A DNA stretch of 64,000 bases from Neurospora intermedia (taxonomy: Eukaryota; Ascomycota; Sordariomycetes; Sordariales; Sordariaceae), in NCBI GenBank assembly GCA_037102815.1, contig BTPP01000010.1:186001-250000 (forward strand). The letters are read 5' to 3'. The notes beneath the pieces were generated by a model, which saw only the letters and a list, made by a program, of their open reading frames with translations, had not been told where the DNA came from and ran no database searches. The position numbers were made by a program, and so were the translations under genes. Each line of letters begins with the position of its first letter. Within the stretch, counting starts at the first letter, position 1. Shown here piece after piece: positions 11,997 through 22,000 of this stretch.

Positions 11997-12055
11997 GTAA
12001 GTATACCATCCGCACCCATCTTAGGAGGCATCAAGTACTTACCCATCCTCAATAG
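11997..12055 (+). other. Probable 5' UTR intron of the GT2 gene
   Basis: A perfect GTAAGT donor at 11997 and an AATAG acceptor ending at 12055 define a 59-nt intron of normal fungal length, 50 bases before the ATG at 12106. It is predicted from splice consensus only. Confidence 0.5.
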
Positions 12056-12105
12056 TCAATCATCGCAACAATCTTCACCAACGACGACACTTCTTGATCG
12101 ACATC

Positions 12106-13668
12106 ATGTCACCCACACACATTCTACCTACCCAAAAGGGTAACCCTCTCTCACCCTTATCGTGGCTCAAGCAAGCTTCCTTCAACATCTTGTGCATGGG
12201 TCTCGTCGTTGGCTTCATCCACTCTGGCATCAAGAATCTTTCCAAGGGTGAAAAGGTCCTCTACTACTTCCTCGCTCTCTTCATCTGGCGCTATCTTCGC
12301 TTTTGCATCAACATCATCGGCTTCTGGACCTACAAAGCTGCCCCCATGCCCAAGAGCAACGCCAACTACCACCCCGGTCGCGATGTCACCGTCGTCATTC
12401 CCACGGTCGATCCCCTCGGTGTCGACTTCCATGAGTGCCTCACTAGCTGCGCTCGCAACGGCCCCCGCAAGATCATCATTGTCACTGCCGGAGAAGATCT
12501 GTATGAGAAGACACTCGGCGCTGTAGCTCCCGTCATGGAAGAGTTTCCCCTTGTCAACTTTCTGGTCACCCGTACAGAGATCGCCAACAAGCGCAAACAA
12601 GTCGCCCACGTCATCCGCTATATCAACACCCCGATCACAGTCCTTGTCGACGACCACGTCTTCTGGAACTCTCCCGACCTTCTCAAGTCCCTGCTTGCCC
12701 CCTTCGAAGACAACCAAGTCGGTATTGTTGGTACCAACAAGCGGGTCCGCAGATTGGAAGGTCTTTCTGTCTGGCGCCGCTTCTGGAACATGCTCGGTTG
12801 CCTGTACCTCGACCGTCACAACTTTGAGATCCGCGCCACTAACGCCATTGACGGTGGTGTCTTTGTCGTTTCCGGTCGCACAGTCGGCATTCGCACTTGC
12901 ATTCTCGAAGACAAGCAATTCCAGGCCGGCTACCTCCACGAGATGTTCTTCTTCGGTCTTCTCGGACCTCTCAACCCCGACGATGACAACTATATCGCCC
13001 GCTACATGGTCACCAACGGTTGGAAACTCAGGATTCAGTATACCAACGACGCAGAGATCGAGACCACCGTCGGTGTCGGCGAGCCTGTCCACACCAAGTT
13101 TCTCGGTCAGTGCCGCCGTTGGGCTAGATCGACTTGGAGGTCCAACGCCAGCAGCCTCTTCACCGAAGGCACTGTCTGGGCCACTCAGCCTTACTGCGTC
13201 TACGCCGTCTACCTGACCAGCTTCACCAACTTTGCGCTCTTCACCGACGCCGCCCTGGTTTACCTCTTCACCCAGTCTTCCTGGTACTTCGACGCCGCGG
13301 AGCCCAAGTACGCCCTCGCTGCTCTTCTCTCCTGGATCATCTTCACCAAGACCATCAAAGTCTTCCGCTACTTCTCGACCTATCCTCAAGACATCTGGCT
13401 CTTCCCCGCTTACGTCCTCTTTGCCTACTTCCACTCTTTCATCAAGCTCTGGGCCCTCATCACCTTCTATGACCACGCCTGGTCCGGCCGCAACCTCGCC
13501 GCTTTGAACAAGGGCGAGAAGAAGGACGACGACAAGGAGCTGTCCCCTCAGGGCCTCTGCGACGACGGTGAGATTTCCGACTTGGACATTGGTCCTTCCG
13601 AATCTCCAGTTCTCTTGAAGCCCAAGTCCCCCAAGGGGTCCCAGTCTGCCACTATCACCAAGGCCTAA
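12106..13668 (+). CDS. GT2 polysaccharide synthase, Cps1/hyaluronan-synthase-like
   Basis: A single-exon gene of 520 aa. The first ATG in frame is at 12106 (MSPTHILP). Two N-terminal membrane segments (about 24-40 and 51-75) precede the family 2 catalytic domain, which starts at VTVVIPTVDP (about 94-103). The nucleotide-sugar motif is VLVDDHVFW (D182, D183, H184), the acceptor-site region is GPLNPDDDNYIAR (about 287-299) and the processive-synthase Q-x-x-R-W motif is QCRRW (335-339). Four or more C-terminal membrane segments (about 365-465) would form the export channel; the acidic Ser/Pro tail is cytosolic. The closest families I know are Neurospora cps-1 and the Zymoseptoria/Fusarium GT2 needed for hyphal growth on surfaces. 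The polymer is not settled from sequence. Strong C-ending codon bias suggests high expression. Confidence 0.9.
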   Translation: MSPTHILPTQKGNPLSPLSWLKQASFNILCMGLVVGFIHSGIKNLSKGEKVLYYFLALFIWRYLRFCINIIGFWTYKAAPMPKSNANYHPGRDVTVVIPTVDPLGVDFHECLTSCARNGPRKIIIVTAGEDLYEKTLGAVAPVMEEFPLVNFLVTRTEIANKRKQVAHVIRYINTPITVLVDDHVFWNSPDLLKSLLAPFEDNQVGIVGTNKRVRRLEGLSVWRRFWNMLGCLYLDRHNFEIRATNAIDGGVFVVSGRTVGIRTCILEDKQFQAGYLHEMFFFGLLGPLNPDDDNYIARYMVTNGWKLRIQYTNDAEIETTVGVGEPVHTKFLGQCRRWARSTWRSNASSLFTEGTVWATQPYCVYAVYLTSFTNFALFTDAALVYLFTQSSWYFDAAEPKYALAALLSWIIFTKTIKVFRYFSTYPQDIWLFPAYVLFAYFHSFIKLWALITFYDHAWSGRNLAALNKGEKKDDDKELSPQGLCDDGEISDLDIGPSESPVLLKPKSPKGSQSATITKA

Positions 13669-13870
13669 GCTAGGAGGAGGACTTGTGCAAAAAAGAAAAG
13701 AAAACATTCATAAAAAAGGGCGAAAAACATCAAAACAATCACCAAAACAGAATTTGCATTTTCAGGGCGTCACGGATCGGAATAACAAGAGAGAACAGGA
13801 AAAAGCATCATAGAGATCAGTATCACTGCACTACAACGGCATTCAGAATCTGCTTTTCATGGCGCACAAG

Positions 13871-13917
13871 AGGACAACAGGACATTAGGACAACAGGACA
13901 ACAGGACAACAGGACGG
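13871..13917 (+). repeat. 8-bp minisatellite AGGACAAC, about six copies
   Basis: Unit AGGACAAC repeated about 5.9 times; the second copy reads AGGACATT and the last is partial. It lies 200 bases after the GT2 stop codon, probably in or just past the 3' UTR. Confidence 0.85.
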
Positions 13918-13963
13918 AAAGTTACTAAAGGTTTATTGTACGATACCCCCCTCTGCTGGTTTC

Positions 13964-13989
13964 TTCGGTTTTCGGTTTTCGGTTTTCGG
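13964..13989 (+). repeat. 7-bp repeat CGGTTTT, three copies plus a partial
   Basis: Three tandem copies of TTCGGTT-phase repeats followed by a partial copy, 50 bases after the AGGACAAC array. Confidence 0.8.
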
Positions 13990-14493
13990 TCATCGGGCGA
14001 ATGGGTTCTGCATTGATTCATTGCTTATGAGATACTCTCACAACAACATACCCGACGAAGAGCTGGCTCTTGAGGAAGGATGGATGGACAAAATCGGGAG
14101 ATGAATGATGGGGAGAACGAGGACATGATGGTAATACGCTGGGATAATACTAGAAGGGAAGGGAGGAGGAGATACGAAGTCAAGCATTGGCAGATAATAT
14201 ATGCTTGATCCAAAAACTGTGCTCGCTATGATCATGCAAAAGTGATGTGAAATGTTGAGAAATGCCTGTGACTTGACGTGACGCCTTTGGGCCTCATGTA
14301 CGGAAGCTGCTATGGTGCCTTGCATCTGCCTGCCGTGCTTGTGAACGGATGTGAACCATGAACACTCAGTCGTACCTACCTCTATTTGAGGAATTGATAT
14401 TTAGCAAGATAGCATCTGCCTTGTGCCCAGCTAGAGTTGCATCTCGTTGATGTTACCATAGTCGTACAGTCCGCAGAATATCCGCATACTTCA

Positions 14494-14670
14494 ACTTGGG
14501 GGGCTCTGGGCGCTATGGCTTCCTTTCCCCCTTCTTTTTACCCTCTAAAGAGGGGGCGCGGAAATTTTGGGACAGGATTTTCAGTTGGGACACATCAGGA
14601 ATCTTGGCGTTTCCTATAGAAAAGTGTTAGCGAAGGGACTTCAGTTAGCCATTCCACTACGGAACCTTTT
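14494..14670 (+). repeat. Left terminal inverted repeat
   Basis: Partner of 15409-15585; 177 bases with one difference between arms. Contains the CCCTCT/AGAGGG hairpin. Confidence 0.9.
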
Positions 14671-14839
14671 CGAAAATGGAATGGATGGCGGAGTTCGAAT
14701 GTATGTTAGTCACTAAACGTTGTCATCTTCTGTGTGCACTAAGCTGCCAAACGAAGTTGATAATAAGACCGCTTTTCTAAATGTGTTGACACGGGGCCTC
14801 TTCTAGAGATGATGACGGAAGACAAGCCCCAATCGTATA

Positions 14840-15345
14840 ACAATACTAGTAGATACCTAGGTGGCCAGAGCCTCCCCCCATCATGTTGCTGTCCGAACTC
14901 TCTGGCCCGAAATACACAGCGTGCGCTTGTCGTGCTTGCCGCTGACGGTCATGATTAGGTACATCAGAGCCCCCTTCTGGGACTTTGAATACCCTACACT
15001 CGAGACACGTGGGTAGAACGATGGCAAAATTGATCATAATAGGATACCCGGGGATAGGTAGTGTGTTAATGGGATTCAATTCACCGAGGAGTTTCTTTTT
15101 TGATGTAACATTCTTCAAGCATTCTGAGCAATGCTCGACGTAATCCCTGACCTTGTTCCTCATTCTTGCGAATGAGTAGGAGGCCGTCTTTGGTTATCCT
15201 GTTGATACCATAATGATGCTTCGAATATGTCCTTGACGCATTTATCGGGTATACACAACCGCCACTGATGCTTCGTTGTCCTGTGAAACAACAGGTCGTT
15301 TTGGATGTCAAAAGGCATCCTAGAGGTAGCTGCTTCCCTCAACGG
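14840..15345 (-). mobile_element. Fossil Ty3/gypsy integrase fragment
   Basis: On the - strand the translated pieces resemble the integrase region of Ty3/gypsy retroelements: a zinc-binding-like stretch with HCSECLKN, followed by a block resembling the entry to the catalytic core. Only part of pol is present; no LTR, gag, protease or reverse transcriptase was seen. It is clearly broken, with several breaks in about 500 bases, and is old relative to the inverted repeats around it. Confidence 0.6.
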
Positions 15346-15408
15346 GGAAACCCCGTGTCATGTGTCCTTTTGCTTCTTAATTATTTCTGTAAGAACCTCA
15401 ATCTTAGA

Positions 15409-15585
15409 AAAAGGTTCCGTAGTGGAATGGCTAACTAAAGTCCCTTCGCTAACACTTTTCTATAGGAAACGCCAAGATTCCTGATGTGTCCCAACTGAAA
15501 ATCCTGTCCCAAAATTTCCGCGCCCCCTCTTTAGAGGGTAAAAAGAAGGGGGAAAGGAAGCCATAGCGCCCAGAGCCCCCCAAGT
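15409..15585 (-). repeat. Right terminal inverted repeat
   Basis: Inverted copy of 14494-14670. Its outer end lies 62 bases from the 3' end of the tRNA-Ile gene. Confidence 0.9.
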
Positions 15586-15627
15586 ATAGACAGATCTTTT
15601 TTGTTTTAGTGGTTAAGACGTGAAGTG

Positions 15628-15643
15628 AAAAAAGAAGAAAAAA
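15628..15643 (-). terminator. RNA polymerase III terminator of tRNA-Ile
   Basis: Two runs of six T on the - strand (15638-15643 and 15628-15633) directly after the tRNA 3' end, the normal Pol III stop signal. Confidence 0.75.
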
Positions 15644-15647
15644 GAAA

Positions 15648-15743
15648 TGCCCAATAACAGGATTGAACTGTTGACCTTCGCATTGACTTGATATCAGATA
15701 TCTGATATTAGTACGACGCTCTAACCAGCTGAGCTAATCGGGC
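15648..15743 (-). tRNA. tRNA-Ile (anticodon AAT) with a 22-nt intron
   Basis: The 7-bp acceptor stem GCCCGAT/ATTGGGC closes with one G-T pair. The D arm (TTAGCTCAGCTGGTTAGAGC), anticodon stem TCGTA/TGCGA and T arm AACAG-TTCAATC-CTGTT are all present, with discriminator A. The anticodon loop is CTAATA + A, giving AAT at 15707-15709. The intron lies between positions 37 and 38 (15684-15705), the canonical place. The intron and anticodon together form an 18-bp palindrome (see findings). Confidence 0.92.
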
Positions 15744-16653
15744 TTGGCTTGTTTTTGTTGTGGGGTAGAGCAGTTGTACCAACTATATTCTCATTGCCGT
15801 CATTCGCAGTCCCTGAACATCGCGGATGCTCCCGTAAGTATATAGGCACCCTCGTCCGAGACAACATAGATGACACTAACAAATAGGTTAGGTCAACCAG
15901 TCTGCTACCGCTCGTTAAGATATAAAGAAAAAGGCCGTTGCAAGACTGTGATAGGCATTATAGTAATTCGAAAAGACATCGGCTAGCGTCCTATTTACAT
16001 ATTTCTATTCGGGAATTGCCTTGAACTCCAGACCAGAGGTGTAACAAAGACGCTTGGACGCGTAGTATCAGTATACCCAAGGCATTATATCAAAGGTCTG
16101 AACTGTTTTGTCCAGGACGAGCCAATATACAGGTAGTATCATCGTTCTCTTGCATCATCACCGCCGTAGCCATCGCCATCGCCATCGCCATCGCCCGTCG
16201 CTATCACTCATTACACTTCCAGGCGTTGATAGTTCCGATCATCCTGACTTTGATTCCCAAGTTCACATCGTCATTTGCATCGCATATTCAATTGCCCCAA
16301 CAGCAGCGACAACGATAGCGACGACGGCCAGCATGCAAGGTGGTAACCTTCGTACCCAGGTACCTTGTTTTGGACCTGGGCGGGCGACGGGCGAGAATTG
16401 AGGGAAGGAGCAGGCCCACTAGCGCCCGCGGCTGCATAAACCTTAAATTTACTATGGGCCCAACGGGTAAGGTAACCAGAGATCATGGACATCAGGCACG
16501 CCTCAGATATATCTCGACGTTGAAAAGAGGCGGATTTCTCGTTAACGTCTGAAATAGTGGTGAGCACCAAAGGGGAGAACTGATTCAACTGATTGTAGGG
16601 ATGAATTCGTCATACATTATCATTACTACCAAAATACGCTAATTGTAAATTAT
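15744..16653. other. Spacer between tRNA-Ile and the OPT gene
   Basis: No gene recognised. A (CCATCG)n run of about four units lies at 16170-16194. The stretch is the 5' flank of the tRNA and the 3' flank of the OPT transporter gene. Confidence 0.55.
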
Positions 16654-19067
16654 TTAGCACTGGCCGGCCGGGCATGCTATACTCGAGCCATATGTCGACC
16701 CGTCCACGCCAGCAAGAGTGAGAATAGCGCCAACCACCCCCCCTAACCCTTCTCCACTAATAAAACTTTGAAAGACGAGCTTGTTAGCATGGAGTTGCGT
16801 TGAATGGTGAGCGGATAGTGTAGGACTAAGAAGAAAACTTACCCAGCAGCGAGAGCATAACCGTAGAGATCCCAGGTCCTCATGCTGTACTTCCTCCAGA
16901 GAGCGGCAATGATGGCACCGAGAAGGGCGGCGTTGGCAAACACAGGGGCGGGAATGACCCAAGAAAGGGCGATGGCGCCCCAGTTGGGTAGCCACTCGCG
17001 CCAACTTTCGCGCTCACCGACAAGGTAGTAGTGACGGACGATGACCTGGATGATGGAGACAACGCCCATGACGATGGCGAAAATACCGGAGGAGAGAGGA
17101 ATCTTGACCGTCGGATCGGTGACAGCTCGAGCGACGGCAGCCCAAGCGGACACGGAGGGGATTTGGAACGCGCAATTAGTGTCCGCGAAATTGGGATCGT
17201 AAATGCAAGGGTAGGCCTTGGTGAATAGCACAAAGAGTCCCGGGGCGAGCCAGACGGCAACAAAGGTACCAATGGCCTGGGCGATCCACTGCTTGAGAGG
17301 GGGGGTACCGAGGAGGAAACCGGTACGGAAATCGGACACGAGGGCGTTGGCAACGTCAGCACCACCGGAAGCAAGGCCACCGGCAGCCAGGTTGATCTTC
17401 TGAGCGTGCTGGATGCTGAAGCCAGAATTTCGGGTGGCACCACCAAAAATGAGCTGCGAGGCTTTGGAGGCGGCGGTGAGAGGGGCGGAATCGGTGACAG
17501 CACCGATCTGGATGGCAAGGAATGAAAAGAGGAAGGCAAGAATGGCGGCAAGGATGGTGAGACCCGGGTGCATGTCCCACTGGAAGTGGAAGATGATCAT
17601 GGCAATGACCATGGAGACGATAAGGCCGACGATCCAGTGCCAGTGCTTGACCTGCTCGTTCGCTTTGGCGGGATCCTCCACTTCCTCGCCAGTCCGGACA
17701 ACCTTGGCGGCTTGCTTGGAAAAGAAACTGTTGGTCTTGCCACGGGCGACAAGGGTGTCGTTGATGCTAACGCAAGTCTGCTGCCACGAGGACTTCAAGC
17801 CGAACCAGATGACCTTGTACTGGACGAGGAGCTCAGCCATGGAGGAGCAGACCATGACCATGACACCGGGCCACAAGAGCCAGTAACGAGGCGAGGGGGT
17901 GACCTTGCCGAGGTTACGGAGGGAGAAGAAGTTGTAGAGGCTGTCCCAGTGGGGGTCGTCGGGGTAGGATTGAGTGCCGATGCACTCGCCGTAGTGAACC
18001 AAGACGGGACCAATAATACCCCAAGCCATGAACGAGCCAGCGAACATACTGATAGCAGGGTTAAGACCAATCAAGATACCGGAGCCAATGAAGGCGGGAG
18101 TCCATTCAAAGTACCAACCCCACGACTCAATGTTCAAGGCCCAGCTCTTGTAGCCTGACCAGATGTGAATCCAGGTGAAAACGTGCCAATCGTAAAGGAT
18201 ACCAATGGCATAATACGAGCCAATACGGTGAGCCAGAGCGGCACCGAAGGCAAGACCCAAGCACTTGAGCTTCTTCATGGCCTCGATGCTGCCAGCCGCA
18301 CCAGCGTGCATGGAGCGGATGGTCAAGGCGACGGCAGTCGGCGTAGGGAAGATGAGCTTGAGCTCACGGGCGACCTGAACGACGAAGAACTTGCGAAGAG
18401 GGGTGACGTAGAAGAGACCTAGGAAGGAGCAGACCAGGGTAATGGTGAAGATGGCACCAATGTCCTTCTGGGGAGTGGCGTTCTCACCCATGGCTCCAAG
18501 TTGGTACATGGCGGGGATACCGGCGACGAAGATACCAGAGATACCACCAGCACCGGTAGCAGCGGCCTGAATAATGGAGTTTTCCTGGGGACCAAAGGCA
18601 CCACCGATGATGGGAACCTGGCCGGACTTGGACATCATCTTGATGATACCATAACCGAAAATAGCACCGAACATGTTGGCGCTGAAGGTGAAACCGGTCT
18701 TGAGACCTGCATGTGGATTATTTGGTTAGAGATAAGAGTTTTTGAGACAATCGAAGCTCGTAATCGAATTCACGTGGAAAGGGAAAAACTCACCAAGATA
18801 GAGGTTGGAAGCGCTGACAAGACAGCCCAAGACGATACCAGTGACAACGGCACGGATGGTCAAGGGGTTCTCTTCATGAACGACTGAAGCGTCCATCTTC
18901 AGGGGAGCAAAGAGATCCTCTTCCTCGATCTCTCCAGTGCTCTCAACCTCAACCGACACTTTCTCCTTGACATCGTCGGCATTCTCGTAGGCGGGTGTGC
19001 TCTCGGAGAAAGGGCGGACGTTCGCCGCCGAAGCGTCGAACGACTTCTTTTCCTCCAGGATGGCCAT
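16654..19067 (-). CDS. OPT family metal-chelate/oligopeptide transporter (YSL/YGL114W-like)
   Basis: Three exons: 18794-19067, 16843-18706 and 16654-16765, giving 749 aa; both introns have GTGAGT/GTAAGT donors and the phases fit. The acidic cytosolic N-terminus of about 75 residues is followed by some 14-16 membrane segments. Diagnostic stretches are [18 protein letters not shown] (segments 1-2), [33 protein letters not shown] and [21 protein letters not shown]. These match the oligopeptide-transporter superfamily, on the yellow-stripe-like/YGL114W side. Such proteins carry peptides or metal chelates with protons across the plasma or endomembrane. The start at 19067 has AAACATGG context. An in-frame open stretch upstream to 19130 could add 21 residues. 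Confidence 0.9.
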
Positions 19068-22000
19068 GTTTCCTATTCGGTGGGGAGGAATAGGTGGAGG
19101 TCCGTTGGGAAGTTGTGAGCCAAAGGTCACAACGTAGTCGACTTGTGGTGGGACACAGGAGAAGAAAGAGACGGGGCCGGAAAATGGTGAAGGGGAGGGC
19201 GGCCCCAGGTTGATATTTATCAGTTGACGGTGCCACCATGGCTATGACTGCAACGGTGATTCCTCCTTTCTTCTGCAAGTTAGACAGCTGCTCCATTTGT
19301 CTGGTGCATCCGGAGTACCCCTGCCTGGTGTGGGCGGCCAAGAAGCTAGGGCAAATTCTGGCCGTTAGGTGTGTAACTGTACCTGCTAGGACCATGCACA
19401 CCATCCATACCTCTACGGTCCAATACGGTTCTGTTTGTTGGCTCAGTACTTCTAAAGTAATATCTTCAGACTCGTCCCAAACGCTGCGGGAACACTACAA
19501 GACGCCTAGATACCAACACAGAGACACATAGTCAGTATTAAAATGTTGAAAGAAAATAGGTAATTTGAATGAAGCACGCATAGCAAAGCTGACCATAGGT
19601 CTCGAGCTAACCAGCTCAGTAAATACTAGCCCAATACATACATACATACATAACGACTGAAACTCACCTTCCGTTCTTGTTCTACTATGTGCACATAACC
19701 AGAGCCTGTTCGACACCTACAGACACGGGCTGCATCCCACTGGCTCAAGGTCTCGTGGGCGACTTGCCAGTGGCCCAGCTGGCCCAGAGAATCAGCAAAA
19801 GGTCAAAAGCTTCCAGTCCCCTTCCTCTCCCATATCACGTCGATCCCCAAGGCGCTCGGAAGTTCGAGCTGCTTGTGCTCCCGTTCGCCACGTTGCTGGA
19901 CCGGCATAGGCCGTGATAAGGAGCACAAAGATGACTCGGAACCTGGACCGCAACACCATGACAGACGGCAGGACCGCGGGATGGCATGGATGTGATAACA
20001 TATGAGAAGCCAATTTGCCCTGTCCTCAGAGAGCACCCACCCTTGAACCTCGATCCCCGCCTTGCTGCAACAGGGTCAGCAATGTCGCAAGGTCTCCCTG
20101 CTAGGCCTGCAAGTGCTGCAACCCACCTCTGCAACCCAGGTCCACCGTGTTGCCACGGTCGATGCTGGCTGTCTGACAGCCGCTGATTGGCTGGAGGATA
20201 CACAAGGCATCCCAATTAGGCAGGTCGGATGTCGTGTGTGAAAGGGGCAATTGTTCGCCGTTTACGAGGCTAAGCCGATTCGCTTGCACCGCTGACAGCC
20301 TGGCCACCACTTTTGTCACTCTGTCCTCGAAACTTCATCGATGCATCAACAGGGCGCGGCAAAGGAAACCGATGGATGGGCTACGGAAAAGGTCGCCCGC
20401 ATGATGGGGAGGCGGTATGCGAGCGTAACATTGACATCTCGATGACCATAATAGGCACGCACCTACATAGGACGCAAGAGATCAATTTACAACATGGCGA
20501 AGAATACCAGGAAGGGGTGCGATCTAGAATGACATCCATATTTGATATGCGCAACCTCAATAAGTGAATGCCAAACCGGTGTCGGCTGGAAATTCTGTTG
20601 ATATCAAAATCTAAACTAAATTCTCACACACAAATCTGTGCGCCTTGGTAGGTTCCGAGCTTGGTTCGGTTCCCGGCAGGCTGATGAGCGTCAGTCGCGG
20701 GGGGCGGCGGTACGCGGGCGCGGGGTGCCTGTCGAAACACTGGGTGCCGAAAATCAATCGACCACTTCTCTTCAACCAGCAAACACATCTCTTCAGAATG
20801 ACTCAATTATCACCGTTATGTTGGTTTGATTGAGAAACTCAATTCCTGTGTTCGATAGCGACAACACTATCCACTCATATTGGCATCGGACCCTCGATCT
20901 CGCAGTCCTCACCGTCGACATAAACCTCCAATGATTCATCTTTCCATTCCCCGCATTCGTGATGGCCTCCCCCTTCCCTGCCACCTCTTATTTTGGTTGG
21001 GAGCCTTCTGAGTGTCAGTCAAAACACTAGCCAATGTATCGCTTCTCTAGGGCCAACGGGTCTCGCAACCCAGCAGATCTTTGTCCAAAGTGGCAGGTGC
21101 ATGGTTTCGAGAAACAGCCGAGGGACGTCCATTCGCCAAGACAAAAAAGCACACTGCACCAAAAGGCACACAACATCCCCACAGCAACCCTCGGACTCCT
21201 AACCCGCCCACAAAAGTTAAGGTTACGCGAGGCCGAACAGGCACTGACCATATGATATCCATACACACAGACTCGGGCTAATGTTAAATTTCCCTTTAGT
21301 TCATTCTGTTCTGTGTCCTCGTGCGAGTCATTTATAACCAGAGCCTCAAGAGAGTTGAGTCCCCGAGTTCATGGAAGTCGATGCGGAGCCTCTGGGGAAT
21401 TGATTCCCAAAATCAAATGAACATGCTGTCGCACGGGACGGGGAGGCTAAAGGCCAAAAAAAGAAGAAAAAAATAAGGAATTTCCTGAGCCCTGCCTGAG
21501 AACACCACGGCTCCCTGGTGGTTCTGGTACCGTACCGACTAATCCAGGACATTGGTAAGGTACAGGGTAGATCCAAGTGCGAGCAACAGCTAGTCCGCAA
21601 AATGATCCCATCCAAACTCTTGGCCGCTTCTAGACAAGCAGGTCGTCAAACTACAGTTGGATCCTCAACATATGGTCTGAGGCCCCACCATATAGTCGCG
21701 GCGAGACGGGTGATTGACCCAGGCTCCATTACTCATGATCTGGTCCGGCCATTTTACATCAATGACAGACAGATGTTGCAGGACCCAGCTGATGATCCAG
21801 GCATGTTCGTCCGCCGCAGGCAATGCACCATCTCGAGTACCGATATTTCACATCAGTCCGACTGGAGACGGTATTACTGAGAAGGCGCTGAGTCAGAGAT
21901 ACATATTGAGCTCGCGAGCGACACTCCTCCAGGGTCGAGACGGAGGATCGAGCCATGCCAAGATAAAATGGCTGATAAGCGCTACGCTCCAAAAGCTTAC

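Larger units (their letters stand above)
13669..14493. other. 3' flank of the GT2 gene with minisatellites
   Basis: No gene recognised. The region holds the two short tandem arrays listed separately and then unremarkable sequence up to the inverted-repeat element. Confidence 0.6.
14494..15585. mobile_element. 1.1-kb element with 177-bp terminal inverted repeats
   Basis: The ends (14494-14670 and 15409-15585) are inverted copies of each other over 177 bases with one visible difference. They begin ACTTGGGGGGCTCTGGGCGC and end at GGAACCTTTT. Each arm carries a small perfect hairpin (CCCTCT-AA-AGAGGG, 14541-14554 in the left arm). I see no convincing target-site duplication. The 738-base interior has no transposase; its - strand holds an old Ty3/gypsy integrase remnant, listed separately. 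It could be a non-autonomous DNA transposon (MITE or foldback type) that captured or was invaded by retroelement DNA, or two MITE copies in opposite orientation flanking older sequence. The near identity of the arms argues for recent origin or gene conversion. Confidence 0.8.

Noticed and set aside
12157-13707. 516-codon open frame on the - strand opposite the GT2 gene
   Set aside because: Mirror of strong C-ending codon bias in the + strand gene; the translation is Gly/Val/Glu-rich without domains, and the GT2 motifs are unmistakable.
13871-13989. Regular short repeats that might suggest a CRISPR-like array
   Set aside because: Units of 7-8 bp are in direct tandem without spacers; ordinary minisatellites in a eukaryotic genome.
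15601-15625. TTAGTGGTTAAGACG resembling a tRNA D arm next to tRNA-Ile
   Set aside because: No matching acceptor, anticodon or T arm could be found around it.
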